64,000 nt of DNA from Rhodospirillales bacterium 24-66-33 (lineage in GTDB: Bacteria > Pseudomonadota > Alphaproteobacteria > Reyranellales > Reyranellaceae). The stretch is taken from the NCBI GenBank assembly GCA_002281855.1, contig NCHQ01000030.1, positions 60,526 to 124,525 of the forward strand. Reading direction: 5' to 3'. Position numbers and translations under genes: made by a program. The notes beneath the pieces were generated by a model that worked only from the letters and a program-made list of their open reading frames with translations, was not told where the DNA came from and did not search any database. Shown piece after piece: positions 6,131 through 13,975 of the stretch. Each line of letters opens with the position of its first letter. Within the stretch, counting starts at the first letter, position 1.

Positions 6131-9049
6131 ATGGCGAAATCCAAGGCTCCCGCGACGACCCCGGCGGATGGCGACAAGCCGCTCCGCCACCTCTACCTGA
6201 TCGACGGCTCGGGCTATCTGTTCCGCGCCTATCACGCCCTGCCGCCGATGAACCGGCCCGACGGGACGCCGATCAATGCGGTGTTCGGCTTCTGCCGCAT
6301 GCTGGTGGCCGACCTGCTGGACAATCCCGAGATCGACCATATCGCGATGATCCTCGACGCCGGCAGCGTCACCTTTCGCAACCAGATCTACGACAAGTAC
6401 AAGGCCAACCGGCCCGACCCGCCGGAAGACCTGATCCCGCAATTCCCGCTGATCCGCGAGGCCGCGCGCGCGTTCAACGTCACGGTGTGCGAACTCGAGG
6501 GCTACGAGGCCGACGACCTGATCGCCACCTACGCTCGCATGGCCGTCGAGGCCGGCGGCACCTGCACCATCGTCTCCTCCGACAAGGACCTGATGCAGCT
6601 GGTGCGGCCCGGCGTCGAGCTGATGGACCCGATCAAGAAGATCAAGCTCGGGCCCGAAGCGGTGTTCGAGAAGTTCGGCGTGACGCCGGACAAGGTCGTC
6701 GACGTGCAGGCGCTGGCCGGCGATTCGACCGACAACGTGCCGGGCGCGCCGGGCATCGGCATCAAGACCGCCGCCCAGCTGATCAACGAGTACGGTTCCC
6801 TCGAGTCGCTGCTGGAGCGCACCAAGGAGATCAAGCAGCCCAAGCGGCGCGAATCGCTCGAGAACAATGCCGAACTGATCCGCATCTCCAAGCAGCTCGT
6901 GACCTTGCGCGACGACGTGCCGACACCCGCGGAGCCCGAGGCCTTCGACAAGCGCAGGCCCGATCCCAACGTGCTCCTGCCCTGGCTGGAGCAGCAGGGC
7001 TTCAGGACGTTGCTGCAGCGATTCACGAGCGAACTGGGCGAGGCGAGTGCGCCGGTTGCGCCCGCTTCCTCGTCCGCACCGGTGAAGAAGGCCGACCCCA
7101 CGCCGGCTCCCGCCGCTTCTTCCTCGAAGAAGCCCAACCGGGACTTCACGGCGGCCGACTACGAGCTGATCCAGGACGAGAAGCTGCTCGACGAGTGGAT
7201 CGCCGAGGCGACCCGGGCCGGCACGGTGGCGTTCGACTGCGAGACCGACGGGCTCGATTCCAACAATGCCGGCCTCGTCGGCGTTTCGCTGGCCCTGCTC
7301 GAAGGCCCGTGGGGCGACGTCAACTCGACGCGCCGGCGCGCCGCCTACCTGCCGCTGATGCATCGCACCCCCGGCGGCGCCGTACAGGGCGCGCTCGATC
7401 TTCTGGGCGATGGCGGCGACAAGGATGCCGGCAAGCTGCTCGACGGCCAGATCCCCTTCAAGACCGCGATCGAAAAGCTGAGGCCGCTGCTGGAAGATCC
7501 GGCGGTGCTGAAGGTCGGCCAGAACATCAAGTACGACATGGCGGTGTTCCGCCGGCATGGGGTCGAGATCGGCCCGGTCGACGACACGATGCTGATCTCG
7601 TTCGTCCTCGACGCCGGCAAGAACAACCACGGCATGGACGAGCTGGCCGAACTGCATCTCGGCCAGAAGACGATAAAATTCTCCGACGTGGCCGGCAGCG
7701 GTTCCAAGCAGGTGACCTTCGACAAGGTGCCGCTCGACAAGGCGCGCGACTATGCCGCCGAGGACGCCGACGTCACGATGCAGCTGTGGGCGCGCCTCAA
7801 GCCGCGCCTCGTGCCTGAGCGCGTCACCTCGATGTACGAGACGATCGAACGGCCGCTGATCCCGGTGCTGCTGTCGATGGAGAGCGCCGGCATCAAGGTC
7901 GATGCGCTGAAGCTCAAGGGGCTGAGCGCCGACTTCGAGAAGCGGCTGGCCGAGCTCGAGGGCGAGATCCACAAGATCGCCGGCCGCGAGTTCAACGTCG
8001 GCTCGCCCAAGCAGCTGGGCGAAATCCTGTTCGACGAACAGAAGCTGCCCGGCGGCAAGCGCAACAAGAACGGCTCCTGGGCGACCGACGCCTCGGTGCT
8101 GGACGACCTCGCGGCGCAGGGCCATCCGCTGCCGGTGAAGATCCTGGAGCACCGCCAGCTCGCCAAGCTCAAGGGCACCTATACCGACGCGCTGGTGCGC
8201 CAGGTCGATGCCAAGACCGGCCGCGTCCACACCTCGTATCACATGACCGGCGCCGCCACGGGACGGCTCGCCTCGACCGATCCCAACCTGCAGAACATTC
8301 CGGTGCGCAGCGAGGAAGGCCGCAAGATCCGCCAGGCCTTCATCGCCGAGACGGGCTACAAACTCCTGAGCGCCGACTATTCGCAGATCGAGCTGCGTCT
8401 GCTGGCGCATGTCGCCGACATTCCGTCTCTGAAGGAGGCCTTCGCGCGCGGCGACGACATCCACGCCATCACCGCCTCCGACATGTTCGGCGTGCCGGTG
8501 AAGGGCATGGACCCGCTGGTGCGACGCCGCGCCAAGGCGATCAACTTCGGCATCATCTACGGCATCTCGGCCTTCGGCCTCGCCAACCAGCTGGGCATCG
8601 GCCAGCAGGAGGCCAAGGAGTACATCGCCAAATACTTCCAGCGCTATCCCGGCATCCGCGACTACATGGAGCGGACCAAGGACTTCGCGCGCAAGCACGG
8701 CTACGTGCTGACGCCGTTCGGCCGCAAGATCCACCTGCGCTTCATCCACGACAAGAGCCAGGGCATGCGCGCCTTCGCCGAGCGTGCGGCCATCAACGCC
8801 CCGCTGCAGGGCGGCGGCGCCGACATCATCAAGCGCGCCATGATCCGCCTCCCCGGCGCTCTCACGGCCGCCAAGCTGAACGCCAGGATGCTCCTGCAGG
8901 TCCACGACGAACTGTTGTTCGAGGTGCCCGAGAAGGAACTCGACAAGACCAAGGACGTGACCCGCAAGATCATGGAAAGCGCCGCCTCGCTCACCGTGCC
9001 GCTCGTCGTCGACACCGGCGTCGGCGACAACTGGGCGGCGGCGCACTAG
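6131..9049 (+). CDS. polA: DNA polymerase I
   Basis: 972 residues with the full three-domain layout: 5' flap nuclease (about 15-300), 3'-5' proofreading exonuclease (about 340-545) and family A polymerase (about 590-972). The proofreading site is intact, with the D-x-E pair at D369 and E371. Polymerase motif A is DYSQIELRL with D749, motif B is RRRAKAINFGIIYG, and motif C is the H-D-E triad at 925-927. It fills gaps and removes RNA primers during repair and lagging-strand synthesis. The ATG at 6131 is preferred; an in-frame TTG two codons upstream is possible. A proline/alanine-rich linker of about 30 residues separates the 5' nuclease from the exonuclease. Confidence 0.98.
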   Translation: MAKSKAPATTPADGDKPLRHLYLIDGSGYLFRAYHALPPMNRPDGTPINAVFGFCRMLVADLLDNPEIDHIAMILDAGSVTFRNQIYDKYKANRPDPPEDLIPQFPLIREAARAFNVTVCELEGYEADDLIATYARMAVEAGGTCTIVSSDKDLMQLVRPGVELMDPIKKIKLGPEAVFEKFGVTPDKVVDVQALAGDSTDNVPGAPGIGIKTAAQLINEYGSLESLLERTKEIKQPKRRESLENNAELIRISKQLVTLRDDVPTPAEPEAFDKRRPDPNVLLPWLEQQGFRTLLQRFTSELGEASAPVAPASSSAPVKKADPTPAPAASSSKKPNRDFTAADYELIQDEKLLDEWIAEATRAGTVAFDCETDGLDSNNAGLVGVSLALLEGPWGDVNSTRRRAAYLPLMHRTPGGAVQGALDLLGDGGDKDAGKLLDGQIPFKTAIEKLRPLLEDPAVLKVGQNIKYDMAVFRRHGVEIGPVDDTMLISFVLDAGKNNHGMDELAELHLGQKTIKFSDVAGSGSKQVTFDKVPLDKARDYAAEDADVTMQLWARLKPRLVPERVTSMYETIERPLIPVLLSMESAGIKVDALKLKGLSADFEKRLAELEGEIHKIAGREFNVGSPKQLGEILFDEQKLPGGKRNKNGSWATDASVLDDLAAQGHPLPVKILEHRQLAKLKGTYTDALVRQVDAKTGRVHTSYHMTGAATGRLASTDPNLQNIPVRSEEGRKIRQAFIAETGYKLLSADYSQIELRLLAHVADIPSLKEAFARGDDIHAITASDMFGVPVKGMDPLVRRRAKAINFGIIYGISAFGLANQLGIGQQEAKEYIAKYFQRYPGIRDYMERTKDFARKHGYVLTPFGRKIHLRFIHDKSQGMRAFAERAAINAPLQGGGADIIKRAMIRLPGALTAAKLNARMLLQVHDELLFEVPEKELDKTKDVTRKIMESAASLTVPLVVDTGVGDNWAAAH

Positions 9050-9058
9050 AGGCCTGGA

Positions 9059-9796
9059 ATGCGCGCAATCTGCCTATTGGCGATGTTGGTCACCGGAGTG
9101 GTGATCACCAAAACCTCTATCGCGCAGCTTACTGGATATACCGCCCCCGCCGGACAGACACTGCCGTGGGGGTCCACCGTCGTCGTTTCTCTTGATGAGG
9201 CGTGGAAGGATGTGAGGCGTTCGGCCCAGCCAGGATCGGACACCGAACCAGCTTTGGCAAAGTTCAGCAACCGCGCCTCGCGAGAAGGCTCGGTCTTGTA
9301 TCTTAGACTTGAGGGAGACCGAGTCCTCAAGATATTCAATGAAGGCGTTTGCGATGGCTTCGCGACGTGCCTACATCACTATCTTCGCGATTGGTGGCCC
9401 AGGCTTCACTACTACGTCGTGGAGTTTACGCACGGTGAGAATGGCTGGGCCTATCTGATACGCGAGAGCGATGGCCTTGTCGTACGGGTCGCACACATGC
9501 CTGTTTTGTCGCCGGATGGTCGATATGCAATCGCCTCCGATCCCTCGGTCGCCAATGGCGGCGGCCAAACACAACTCCTGGACATGCAGACCGATCCACC
9601 GACAGTGCGCCCTGTCGCAATCGGGGCGTCCCTATGTGCCGCACATGCCGGGCTGATTACACTAGGGCCCGATCCGGTCTGGCTCGGAAACACCCAAGTC
9701 GTCTTCAATTCAGCAGATGTTCTTTTCAATGGTGGAACGAGGAAAGCCCGGCTGACACTGCGAATCGTCGACGGGAAGCCGGAATGGGAATGCTGA
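9059..9796 (+). CDS. secreted protein of unknown function, tandem copy 1
   Basis: 245 residues. The first about 22 residues (MRAICLLAMLVTGVVITKTS and on) form a signal peptide. No known domain was recognised. The mature part has alternating beta-strand-like segments, a motif LSPDGRYAIA that resembles a WD40/TolB-type strand, paired cysteines, and ends TLRIVDGKPEWEC. It is clearly paralogous to the next gene, sharing YLRLEGDR/LQLKLDND, a W-P-x2-x-Y-x-V-E strand, SPDGRYAIA/SPSGEYAIA and an identical last eleven residues. The gene is visibly less GC-rich than polA. It begins 9 bp after polA, so it may ride on that transcript. The last 7 nt overlap the next start. Confidence 0.7.
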   Translation: MRAICLLAMLVTGVVITKTSIAQLTGYTAPAGQTLPWGSTVVVSLDEAWKDVRRSAQPGSDTEPALAKFSNRASREGSVLYLRLEGDRVLKIFNEGVCDGFATCLHHYLRDWWPRLHYYVVEFTHGENGWAYLIRESDGLVVRVAHMPVLSPDGRYAIASDPSVANGGGQTQLLDMQTDPPTVRPVAIGASLCAAHAGLITLGPDPVWLGNTQVVFNSADVLFNGGTRKARLTLRIVDGKPEWEC

Positions 9797-9798
9797 AT
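9764..9798 (+). repeat. 35-bp direct repeat, copy 1 (3' end of tandem paralogue 1)
   Basis: A 35-bp block covering the last codons, the stop and two bases after it is identical to 10501-10535. It encodes IVDGKPEWEC and contains the in-frame ATGGGAATG that starts the second paralogue. Confidence 0.9.
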
Positions 9799-10533
9799 CC
9801 AGCAAGAGCGATGCGCAGCGTGCTCGCCATGGTCCTCGCGGCGACCACTTCAAGTGTGCATGCGCAGGAGACAGGCGTCCTGCCGCCGTTCATCACCTCT
9901 TCCATCGCGGTGGTCGTCAAGGAGAAATGCTGCGACTGGCAGAGTCAACATGTCCCGGTTCCAGACAGCGCCGACCGGGAGGCGCTGGAGAAGCTGCGCG
10001 ACCGCGCCTATCGCAATGGGATCATCCTCCAGCTCAAGCTCGACAATGATCGGTCGTTGAAGCTCATCGACGAGACCAACCTCGGCAATACCTGCGACGG
10101 ATATGACGGATGCCGGAAGCATCGATTGACCGGCTATTGGCCCAAGCAACGCCAGTACATCGTCGAGGTCGATCTCTGGGAAGGCGGGAACACCTACCTG
10201 GTTTCCGCTCGCGACGGCCGCCTCCTGCGTGTCGGATCTCCGCCAATTCTCTCCCCTTCCGGCGAGTATGCGATAGCCATCGACAACAGCATCGCCTATC
10301 CGAACGGAGGCTTGGAGCTGATCGACCTTCGCAAGGACCCGCCCACGGGAATGCGCCTGCCGGACCTGTCGTCCCGTCCGTGGACAAAGCCTCAACTGTG
10401 GCTCCGACCGAATCCCCGCTGGCTCGACGATACGCGCATCATTTTCGAGGGGTCCCTCGATCCGGTCCAGTTCGACCCTGACGTCAAACACATCCTGCGC
10501 ATCGTCGACGGGAAGCCGGAATGGGAATGCTGA
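9790..10533 (+). CDS. secreted protein of unknown function, tandem copy 2
   Basis: 247 residues, paralogue of the preceding gene. A signal peptide of about 24 residues ends near SVHAQ. The mature protein contains CCDW, a CDGYDGC cysteine pair matching CDGFATC in copy 1, the WPKQRQYIVEVDLWEGGNTYL strand, SPSGEYAIAIDNS, and the same WEC end. ATG at 9784 or 9790 may start it; 9790 gives a 7-nt overlap with the upstream stop, implying translational coupling. The conserved cysteines in an exported protein suggest disulfides. The strand-rich repeats hint at a beta-propeller-like fold, but that is inference and no function is assigned. Confidence 0.7.
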   Translation: MLNPARAMRSVLAMVLAATTSSVHAQETGVLPPFITSSIAVVVKEKCCDWQSQHVPVPDSADREALEKLRDRAYRNGIILQLKLDNDRSLKLIDETNLGNTCDGYDGCRKHRLTGYWPKQRQYIVEVDLWEGGNTYLVSARDGRLLRVGSPPILSPSGEYAIAIDNSIAYPNGGLELIDLRKDPPTGMRLPDLSSRPWTKPQLWLRPNPRWLDDTRIIFEGSLDPVQFDPDVKHILRIVDGKPEWEC

Positions 10534-10535
10534 AT
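10501..10535 (+). repeat. 35-bp direct repeat, copy 2 (3' end of tandem paralogue 2)
   Basis: Identical over 35 bp to 9764-9798, while the genes around the two copies have diverged widely. The ATGGGAATG inside this copy now leads nowhere: the frame stays open only briefly before the GST gene starts at 10553. Confidence 0.9.
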
Positions 10536-10552
10536 TCAAGGAGAGTGATTCG

Positions 10553-11170
10553 ATGAAAATCTGGGGCCGCGCCAATTCGATCAATGTGATGAAGGTGCTG
10601 TGGTGCGCCGACGAATGCGGGCTCAAGTACGCGCGCGAGGATGTCGGCGGGGCGTTCGGCGGCAACGACCAGAAATGGTACCTCGACATGAATCCCAATG
10701 GCGTCGTGCCGACCATCGACGTGGGCGGGCGCATCATCTGGGAGAGCAATTCGGCGGTGCGCTATCTCGCAGCCAGGCATGCCGCAGGAACGCTGTGGCC
10801 CACCGATCCCGGCCTGCGCAGCGAGGCCGACCGCTGGATGGACTGGCAGCTCAGCACCATCGGCGAGCCGATGCGCCTGGCCTTCTGGGGCCTGATCCGC
10901 ACGCCGCCGGAGAAGCGCGACATGGCGGCGATCGGCAAGGCCGCCGCGGAGGCCGGCAAGCTGTTCGGCCGGCTGGACGGCTGGCTCGCGGGCCGGCGCT
11001 ATGTCGCCGGCGACCAGTTCACGATGGGCGACATCCCGGTCGGCTGCTTCGTCCATCGCTGGTATGCGCTGGAAATCGAACGCCCGGACCTGAAGAACGT
11101 CCGGGCGTGGTACGAGCGCCTCACGACGCGCCCGGCCTATGCCCGGCACGTCATGATCAAGCTGACCTGA
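10553..11170 (+). CDS. glutathione S-transferase family protein
   Basis: 205 residues. An N-terminal thioredoxin-like GST domain (1-80) shows the N-P-x-G-x-V-P-T signature in MNPNGVVPTIDVGG and the glutathione-binding ESNSAVRYLA. An all-helical C-terminal domain follows, with YVAGDQFTMGDIPVGCF as the N-capping box. The early serine in RANSINVMKV probably activates glutathione. It is cytosolic and its substrate is unknown. The ribosome site AAGGAGAG lies 8-10 bases before the ATG. It converges with the HdeA-like gene with a 6-bp gap. Confidence 0.92.
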   Translation: MKIWGRANSINVMKVLWCADECGLKYAREDVGGAFGGNDQKWYLDMNPNGVVPTIDVGGRIIWESNSAVRYLAARHAAGTLWPTDPGLRSEADRWMDWQLSTIGEPMRLAFWGLIRTPPEKRDMAAIGKAAAEAGKLFGRLDGWLAGRRYVAGDQFTMGDIPVGCFVHRWYALEIERPDLKNVRAWYERLTTRPAYARHVMIKLT

Positions 11171-11176
11171 GGGCCG

Positions 11177-11527
11177 CTACTTGCGCTTCGGGAGCTTGGA
11201 GCTCTCGGCCACGACGGCGCGGTCGACCACCGTGAACAAGTAGGCGTCGGGCGACAGGGTGCAGCCGCCGCGCACCAGATGGGCGAGCTGGGCGCCCTGC
11301 TCGCCATCGGGGATCATGACGCCGCGCACGCGCGCCGAATGCTCCGCGAGGAACACCGCCAGCGCCTTGCGGGCTTCCGGATTCATGGCGTGCGCTTCCC
11401 GGCAGGTGATGTAGGCCGCCTGGTCGAAGTTGAGCGGCGGCAGGGCAGCCTGCTGGGCAGACGCCGAGACCGCGACAACACTTCCGACCGAGAGGGCTGC
11501 CAGCGCGAGAAGGATCCTGGAGGTCAT
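11177..11527 (-). CDS. small periplasmic protein, HdeA/HdeB-like
   Basis: 116 residues with a clean signal peptide (about 1-25, ending VSASAQ). The mature part of about 90 residues has exactly two cysteines, in YITCREAH and VRGGCTL, spaced as in the acid-stress chaperones HdeA/HdeB, and helices between them. The family assignment rests on size, export, the disulfide pair and general pattern only. It is last in a minus-strand run after the glycine-zipper lipoprotein, DUF2950 and DUF3300 genes, consistent with an envelope-stress role. Confidence 0.5.
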   Translation of the reverse strand: MTSRILLALAALSVGSVVAVSASAQQAALPPLNFDQAAYITCREAHAMNPEARKALAVFLAEHSARVRGVMIPDGEQGAQLAHLVRGGCTLSPDAYLFTVVDRAVVAESSKLPKRK

Positions 11528-11539
11528 CTGGATCTCCCC

Positions 11540-11761
11540 TTACTTGCTGTTGCCGATGGCGGTGCCGCCGATATAGCCGACCGCGCCGCCGATCAGGCCG
11601 GCGCCGACCACCGCACCGAAGCTGCCGCCGGTCGCCAGGCCGATGCCGGTGCCGGCCGCGGCGCCGACGAGGGCGCCGGTCTGGCCGTCCGAGAGGTTGC
11701 TGGTGTTGCAGCCGCCGAGGAAGCCCGCGGCCACCACCAGCGTCAGGATCTTCGTCTTCAT
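11540..11761 (-). CDS. glycine-zipper lipoprotein (osmotically inducible OsmB-like)
   Basis: 73 residues. A lipobox FLGGC places the lipidated cysteine at residue 18, so it is a small outer- or inner-membrane lipoprotein. The mature part is a glycine zipper, GALVGAAAGTGIGLATGG repeated as GAVVGAGLIGGAVGYIGG, forming two membrane-inserting hairpin helices. ATG at 11761 was chosen over the ATG six codons upstream because AGAGG lies seven bases before it. It resembles the OsmB/Rickettsia 17-kDa antigen type; the precise role is unknown. Its neighbours are all exported proteins. Confidence 0.82.
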   Translation of the reverse strand: MKTKILTLVVAAGFLGGCNTSNLSDGQTGALVGAAAGTGIGLATGGSFGAVVGAGLIGGAVGYIGGTAIGNSK

Positions 11762-11792
11762 CAAACCTCTCCCCTTCACGTCGACACCTCCG

Positions 11793-12710
11793 TCACGGAG
11801 GCGTCATGTCCGCCTTCACCCAACCCTTATCAGGATTGAAGGTGTTGATCACACCGGCCTTTTGCGCCGTCTCGGGCCCCAGGTCCTGCTGGTAGACCTC
11901 GCCCTTGTAGTCGACGATGAAGGTCATGACCCCGGTCACGCCGTAGCGCACCGGCCAGGCGATGGCGCCGAAGCCACCCATCATGCGGCCGTTGACGATA
12001 TAGTCGCGGGTGCCCCCCGGCGCCGCCGCGCCCTGACCGTAGAGCAGGCGGAAATAGTAGCCGTAGTGGCCGTCGGGAGAGTTGCCATCGGCCTGGGCGC
12101 GGGCGACCGCCGGCCCGAGCGGGCTCTGCGGTTCGCCCGGCTTTGCCTCCCAGTAGAGCCCGTCCTTGCGGCCGGGCGAACTGAGGAGGCGCCGCGCATA
12201 GACCGGCGAGCCGGTCTTCATCGGATCCATCGCCGCGTAGTCGCGCTGGGCGTCGACAATGGCCAGCATCGTCTGCACCACGGCGGCTTCGTCATGGCCG
12301 ATCTGGCGCAGGCGCATCTCGCGCCAGCCGGCGACCGGATCGAAGCGCCATTCCGCGCCGTCCTTCACGAGCGGGATGGGCAGCGTCCAGCCGGCCTTGC
12401 CGGCCATGATGGTCGCCTTGTCGCCCGAGACCTTGACCTCGTGGCTCTCGTCCCAGGCGGCGAGATAGGCCTTCCGGCGCTCCTCGCGCTGCTCGGACGT
12501 CGTCGGAACGAACTCACCCCATTGGGGTCCCAGCAGGGTGCCCAGAGCCTTCTGGTCGCCCTTGCGGACCGCATCGGTGAAGGCGTTCGCGGCCGCATCG
12601 GCCGTCGGGAAACCCTGAAGCTTGGCCGCCTGCTGGGCGACCGCGCCCCCCGCAAGGCCCACGAATACGACGAGGGCCAGGAGACCGCGCCGGAACATCG
12701 TGCCGCTCAT
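11793..12710 (-). CDS. DUF2950 domain-containing exported protein
   Basis: 305 residues with an N-terminal signal peptide (about 1-26, ending GGAVAQ). The DUF2950 pattern runs through the mature protein: FPTADAAANAFTDAVRKGD near the start, YYWEAKPGEPQSPLGP-type segment in the middle, GYYFRLLYGQG, and YGVTGVMTFIVDYKGEVYQQDLGP near the end. No catalytic motif is evident. The ATG at 12710 overlaps the stop of the DUF3300 gene by 4 nt, so they are coupled; this DUF3300-DUF2950 pairing is common in Proteobacteria. Function unknown; the envelope is the likely site. Confidence 0.88.
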   Translation of the reverse strand: MSGTMFRRGLLALVVFVGLAGGAVAQQAAKLQGFPTADAAANAFTDAVRKGDQKALGTLLGPQWGEFVPTTSEQREERRKAYLAAWDESHEVKVSGDKATIMAGKAGWTLPIPLVKDGAEWRFDPVAGWREMRLRQIGHDEAAVVQTMLAIVDAQRDYAAMDPMKTGSPVYARRLLSSPGRKDGLYWEAKPGEPQSPLGPAVARAQADGNSPDGHYGYYFRLLYGQGAAAPGGTRDYIVNGRMMGGFGAIAWPVRYGVTGVMTFIVDYKGEVYQQDLGPETAQKAGVINTFNPDKGWVKADMTPP

Positions 12711-13888
12711 CGCCGTCCTCCTCCGCCGAACCGGGCGCCGCCGCCGCCACCGCCGAAATGTTCGCCGCCGCCACCCCAGCTGCGGTTGCCCCAGGACTGG
12801 CTGCCGCGGTCGAAATCGCGGCTGGCGCCGCTGCCGCCGCGGTTGATGTCACCGAAGGCGCCACGGTCGCCCGCCGTTCGGTTCTCGAAGCTGCGATTCT
12901 CCGCCGGCCTATTCTCGGCAGGACGGGCCGCGGCGCCGCGATTTTGCACGCCCGCCGTGCCGCGCCCGTCGAGCTGGCCGCGGAACTGTTCGCGCTGTGC
13001 CGCCGAATCGGGGCGATGCTGATCGAACTGCTGCCGCTCGGCGGGCGTCCGGTACGGCACGCCGCCGCGATGCGCCGGATCGTGGTTCCACTGGCCGTTG
13101 CGATAGCGGTCGGCGTTAAAGTTGTTGGTGATGTTGGTCGCCCGGTTGACGTTCACGGTCGTGTAGCTGTTGCCCCAGCCGCCGCCGCCATAGCCCCAGT
13201 GCCAGCCGCCGAACATGGCGGCGCCGGCGGCCACGCCCAGGCCGAACATCATGCCGCTCATCAGCGCCGCGCCATAGTTGGGCGGCGGCGGATAATAGGG
13301 CGGCGGGTAGGCCGGATAGGGCCACGTGCCGTAGGCCCAGGCCGGATTGTAGTAGGGAACGTAGAGAACTTCGGGATTGGCCGGCTCGATGACGATCGCG
13401 TTGGCGCCGCCGCTCGACTGCGTCGTCACCTTCTGCTGCGAGGTCGACTTCAGGTTGCCGGCGGCCTCCGCCTTGGCACGCAGGCGCTGGACCGCTGTCG
13501 CGACGTCCTTCTGCTGACCGATCATCGCGTCGCCCAGCTTCTGGGTCCAGTCGAGCTGGTTGCTCATCATCTGCAGCGTCTGCGGAAAGGCGGCCAGCGA
13601 CTTCACGCTGACGTCCCAGCTCTTGTCCTTCACCGCCGCGACCGCGGCATCGCCCTTGAGGTTGGGATTGGCCTGCGACCAGCGAGCCGCCTCGACGACT
13701 TCGAGCGGATAGGTCGCGGCCATCAGCACCTGCGAGAGCAGCGCGTCGGGATAGAGGGCGATCGGCGCCAGCAGCTGGTCGAGCTGTTCCGTGGTGAACG
13801 GCTTGTTGGACTCCTGCGCGCGCAGTCCATGGAAGGGGGCAAGAGCGAGTGCGGCCGTCGACAATGCAAGAAGTTTGCGTCGTTCCAT
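12707..13888 (-). CDS. DUF3300 domain-containing exported protein
   Basis: 393 residues. A signal peptide covers about 1-25. The DUF3300 domain (about 30-260) shows LDQLLAPIALYPDALLSQVLMAATYPLEV, WSQANPNLKGDAAVAAV and YVPYYNPAWAYGTWPYPAYPP. Then comes a glycine-rich hydrophobic stretch (MMFGLGVAAGAAMFGGWHWG) and a long disordered tail rich in Arg, Asn, Gly and Phe-containing repeats, ending in polyglycine. The tail is low-complexity and suits surface or cell-wall association. It is first of a four-gene minus-strand envelope set. The gene starts 87 bp from the end of the nucleotide cyclase gene. Confidence 0.9.
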   Translation of the reverse strand: MERRKLLALSTAALALAPFHGLRAQESNKPFTTEQLDQLLAPIALYPDALLSQVLMAATYPLEVVEAARWSQANPNLKGDAAVAAVKDKSWDVSVKSLAAFPQTLQMMSNQLDWTQKLGDAMIGQQKDVATAVQRLRAKAEAAGNLKSTSQQKVTTQSSGGANAIVIEPANPEVLYVPYYNPAWAYGTWPYPAYPPPYYPPPPNYGAALMSGMMFGLGVAAGAAMFGGWHWGYGGGGWGNSYTTVNVNRATNITNNFNADRYRNGQWNHDPAHRGGVPYRTPAERQQFDQHRPDSAAQREQFRGQLDGRGTAGVQNRGAAARPAENRPAENRSFENRTAGDRGAFGDINRGGSGASRDFDRGSQSWGNRSWGGGGEHFGGGGGGARFGGGGRR

Positions 13889-13975
13889 GTCCTGCTCGTT
13901 CCCTCACAAATAACGGCAAAGAAGCCGGCGGCACACTACTTGCGAAGACCATATCCCGTCCAGCGCAGCACCTCG

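Noticed and set aside
6083..9046. A 987-codon open frame antisense to polA, and similar long frames opposite other genes (1818-3044, 12758-15442, 15861-17585, 30898-32901)
   Set aside because: They mirror real genes in GC-rich DNA, where stops are rare in the opposite frames; the translations are low-complexity (His, Arg, Ala, Gly) and resemble no family.
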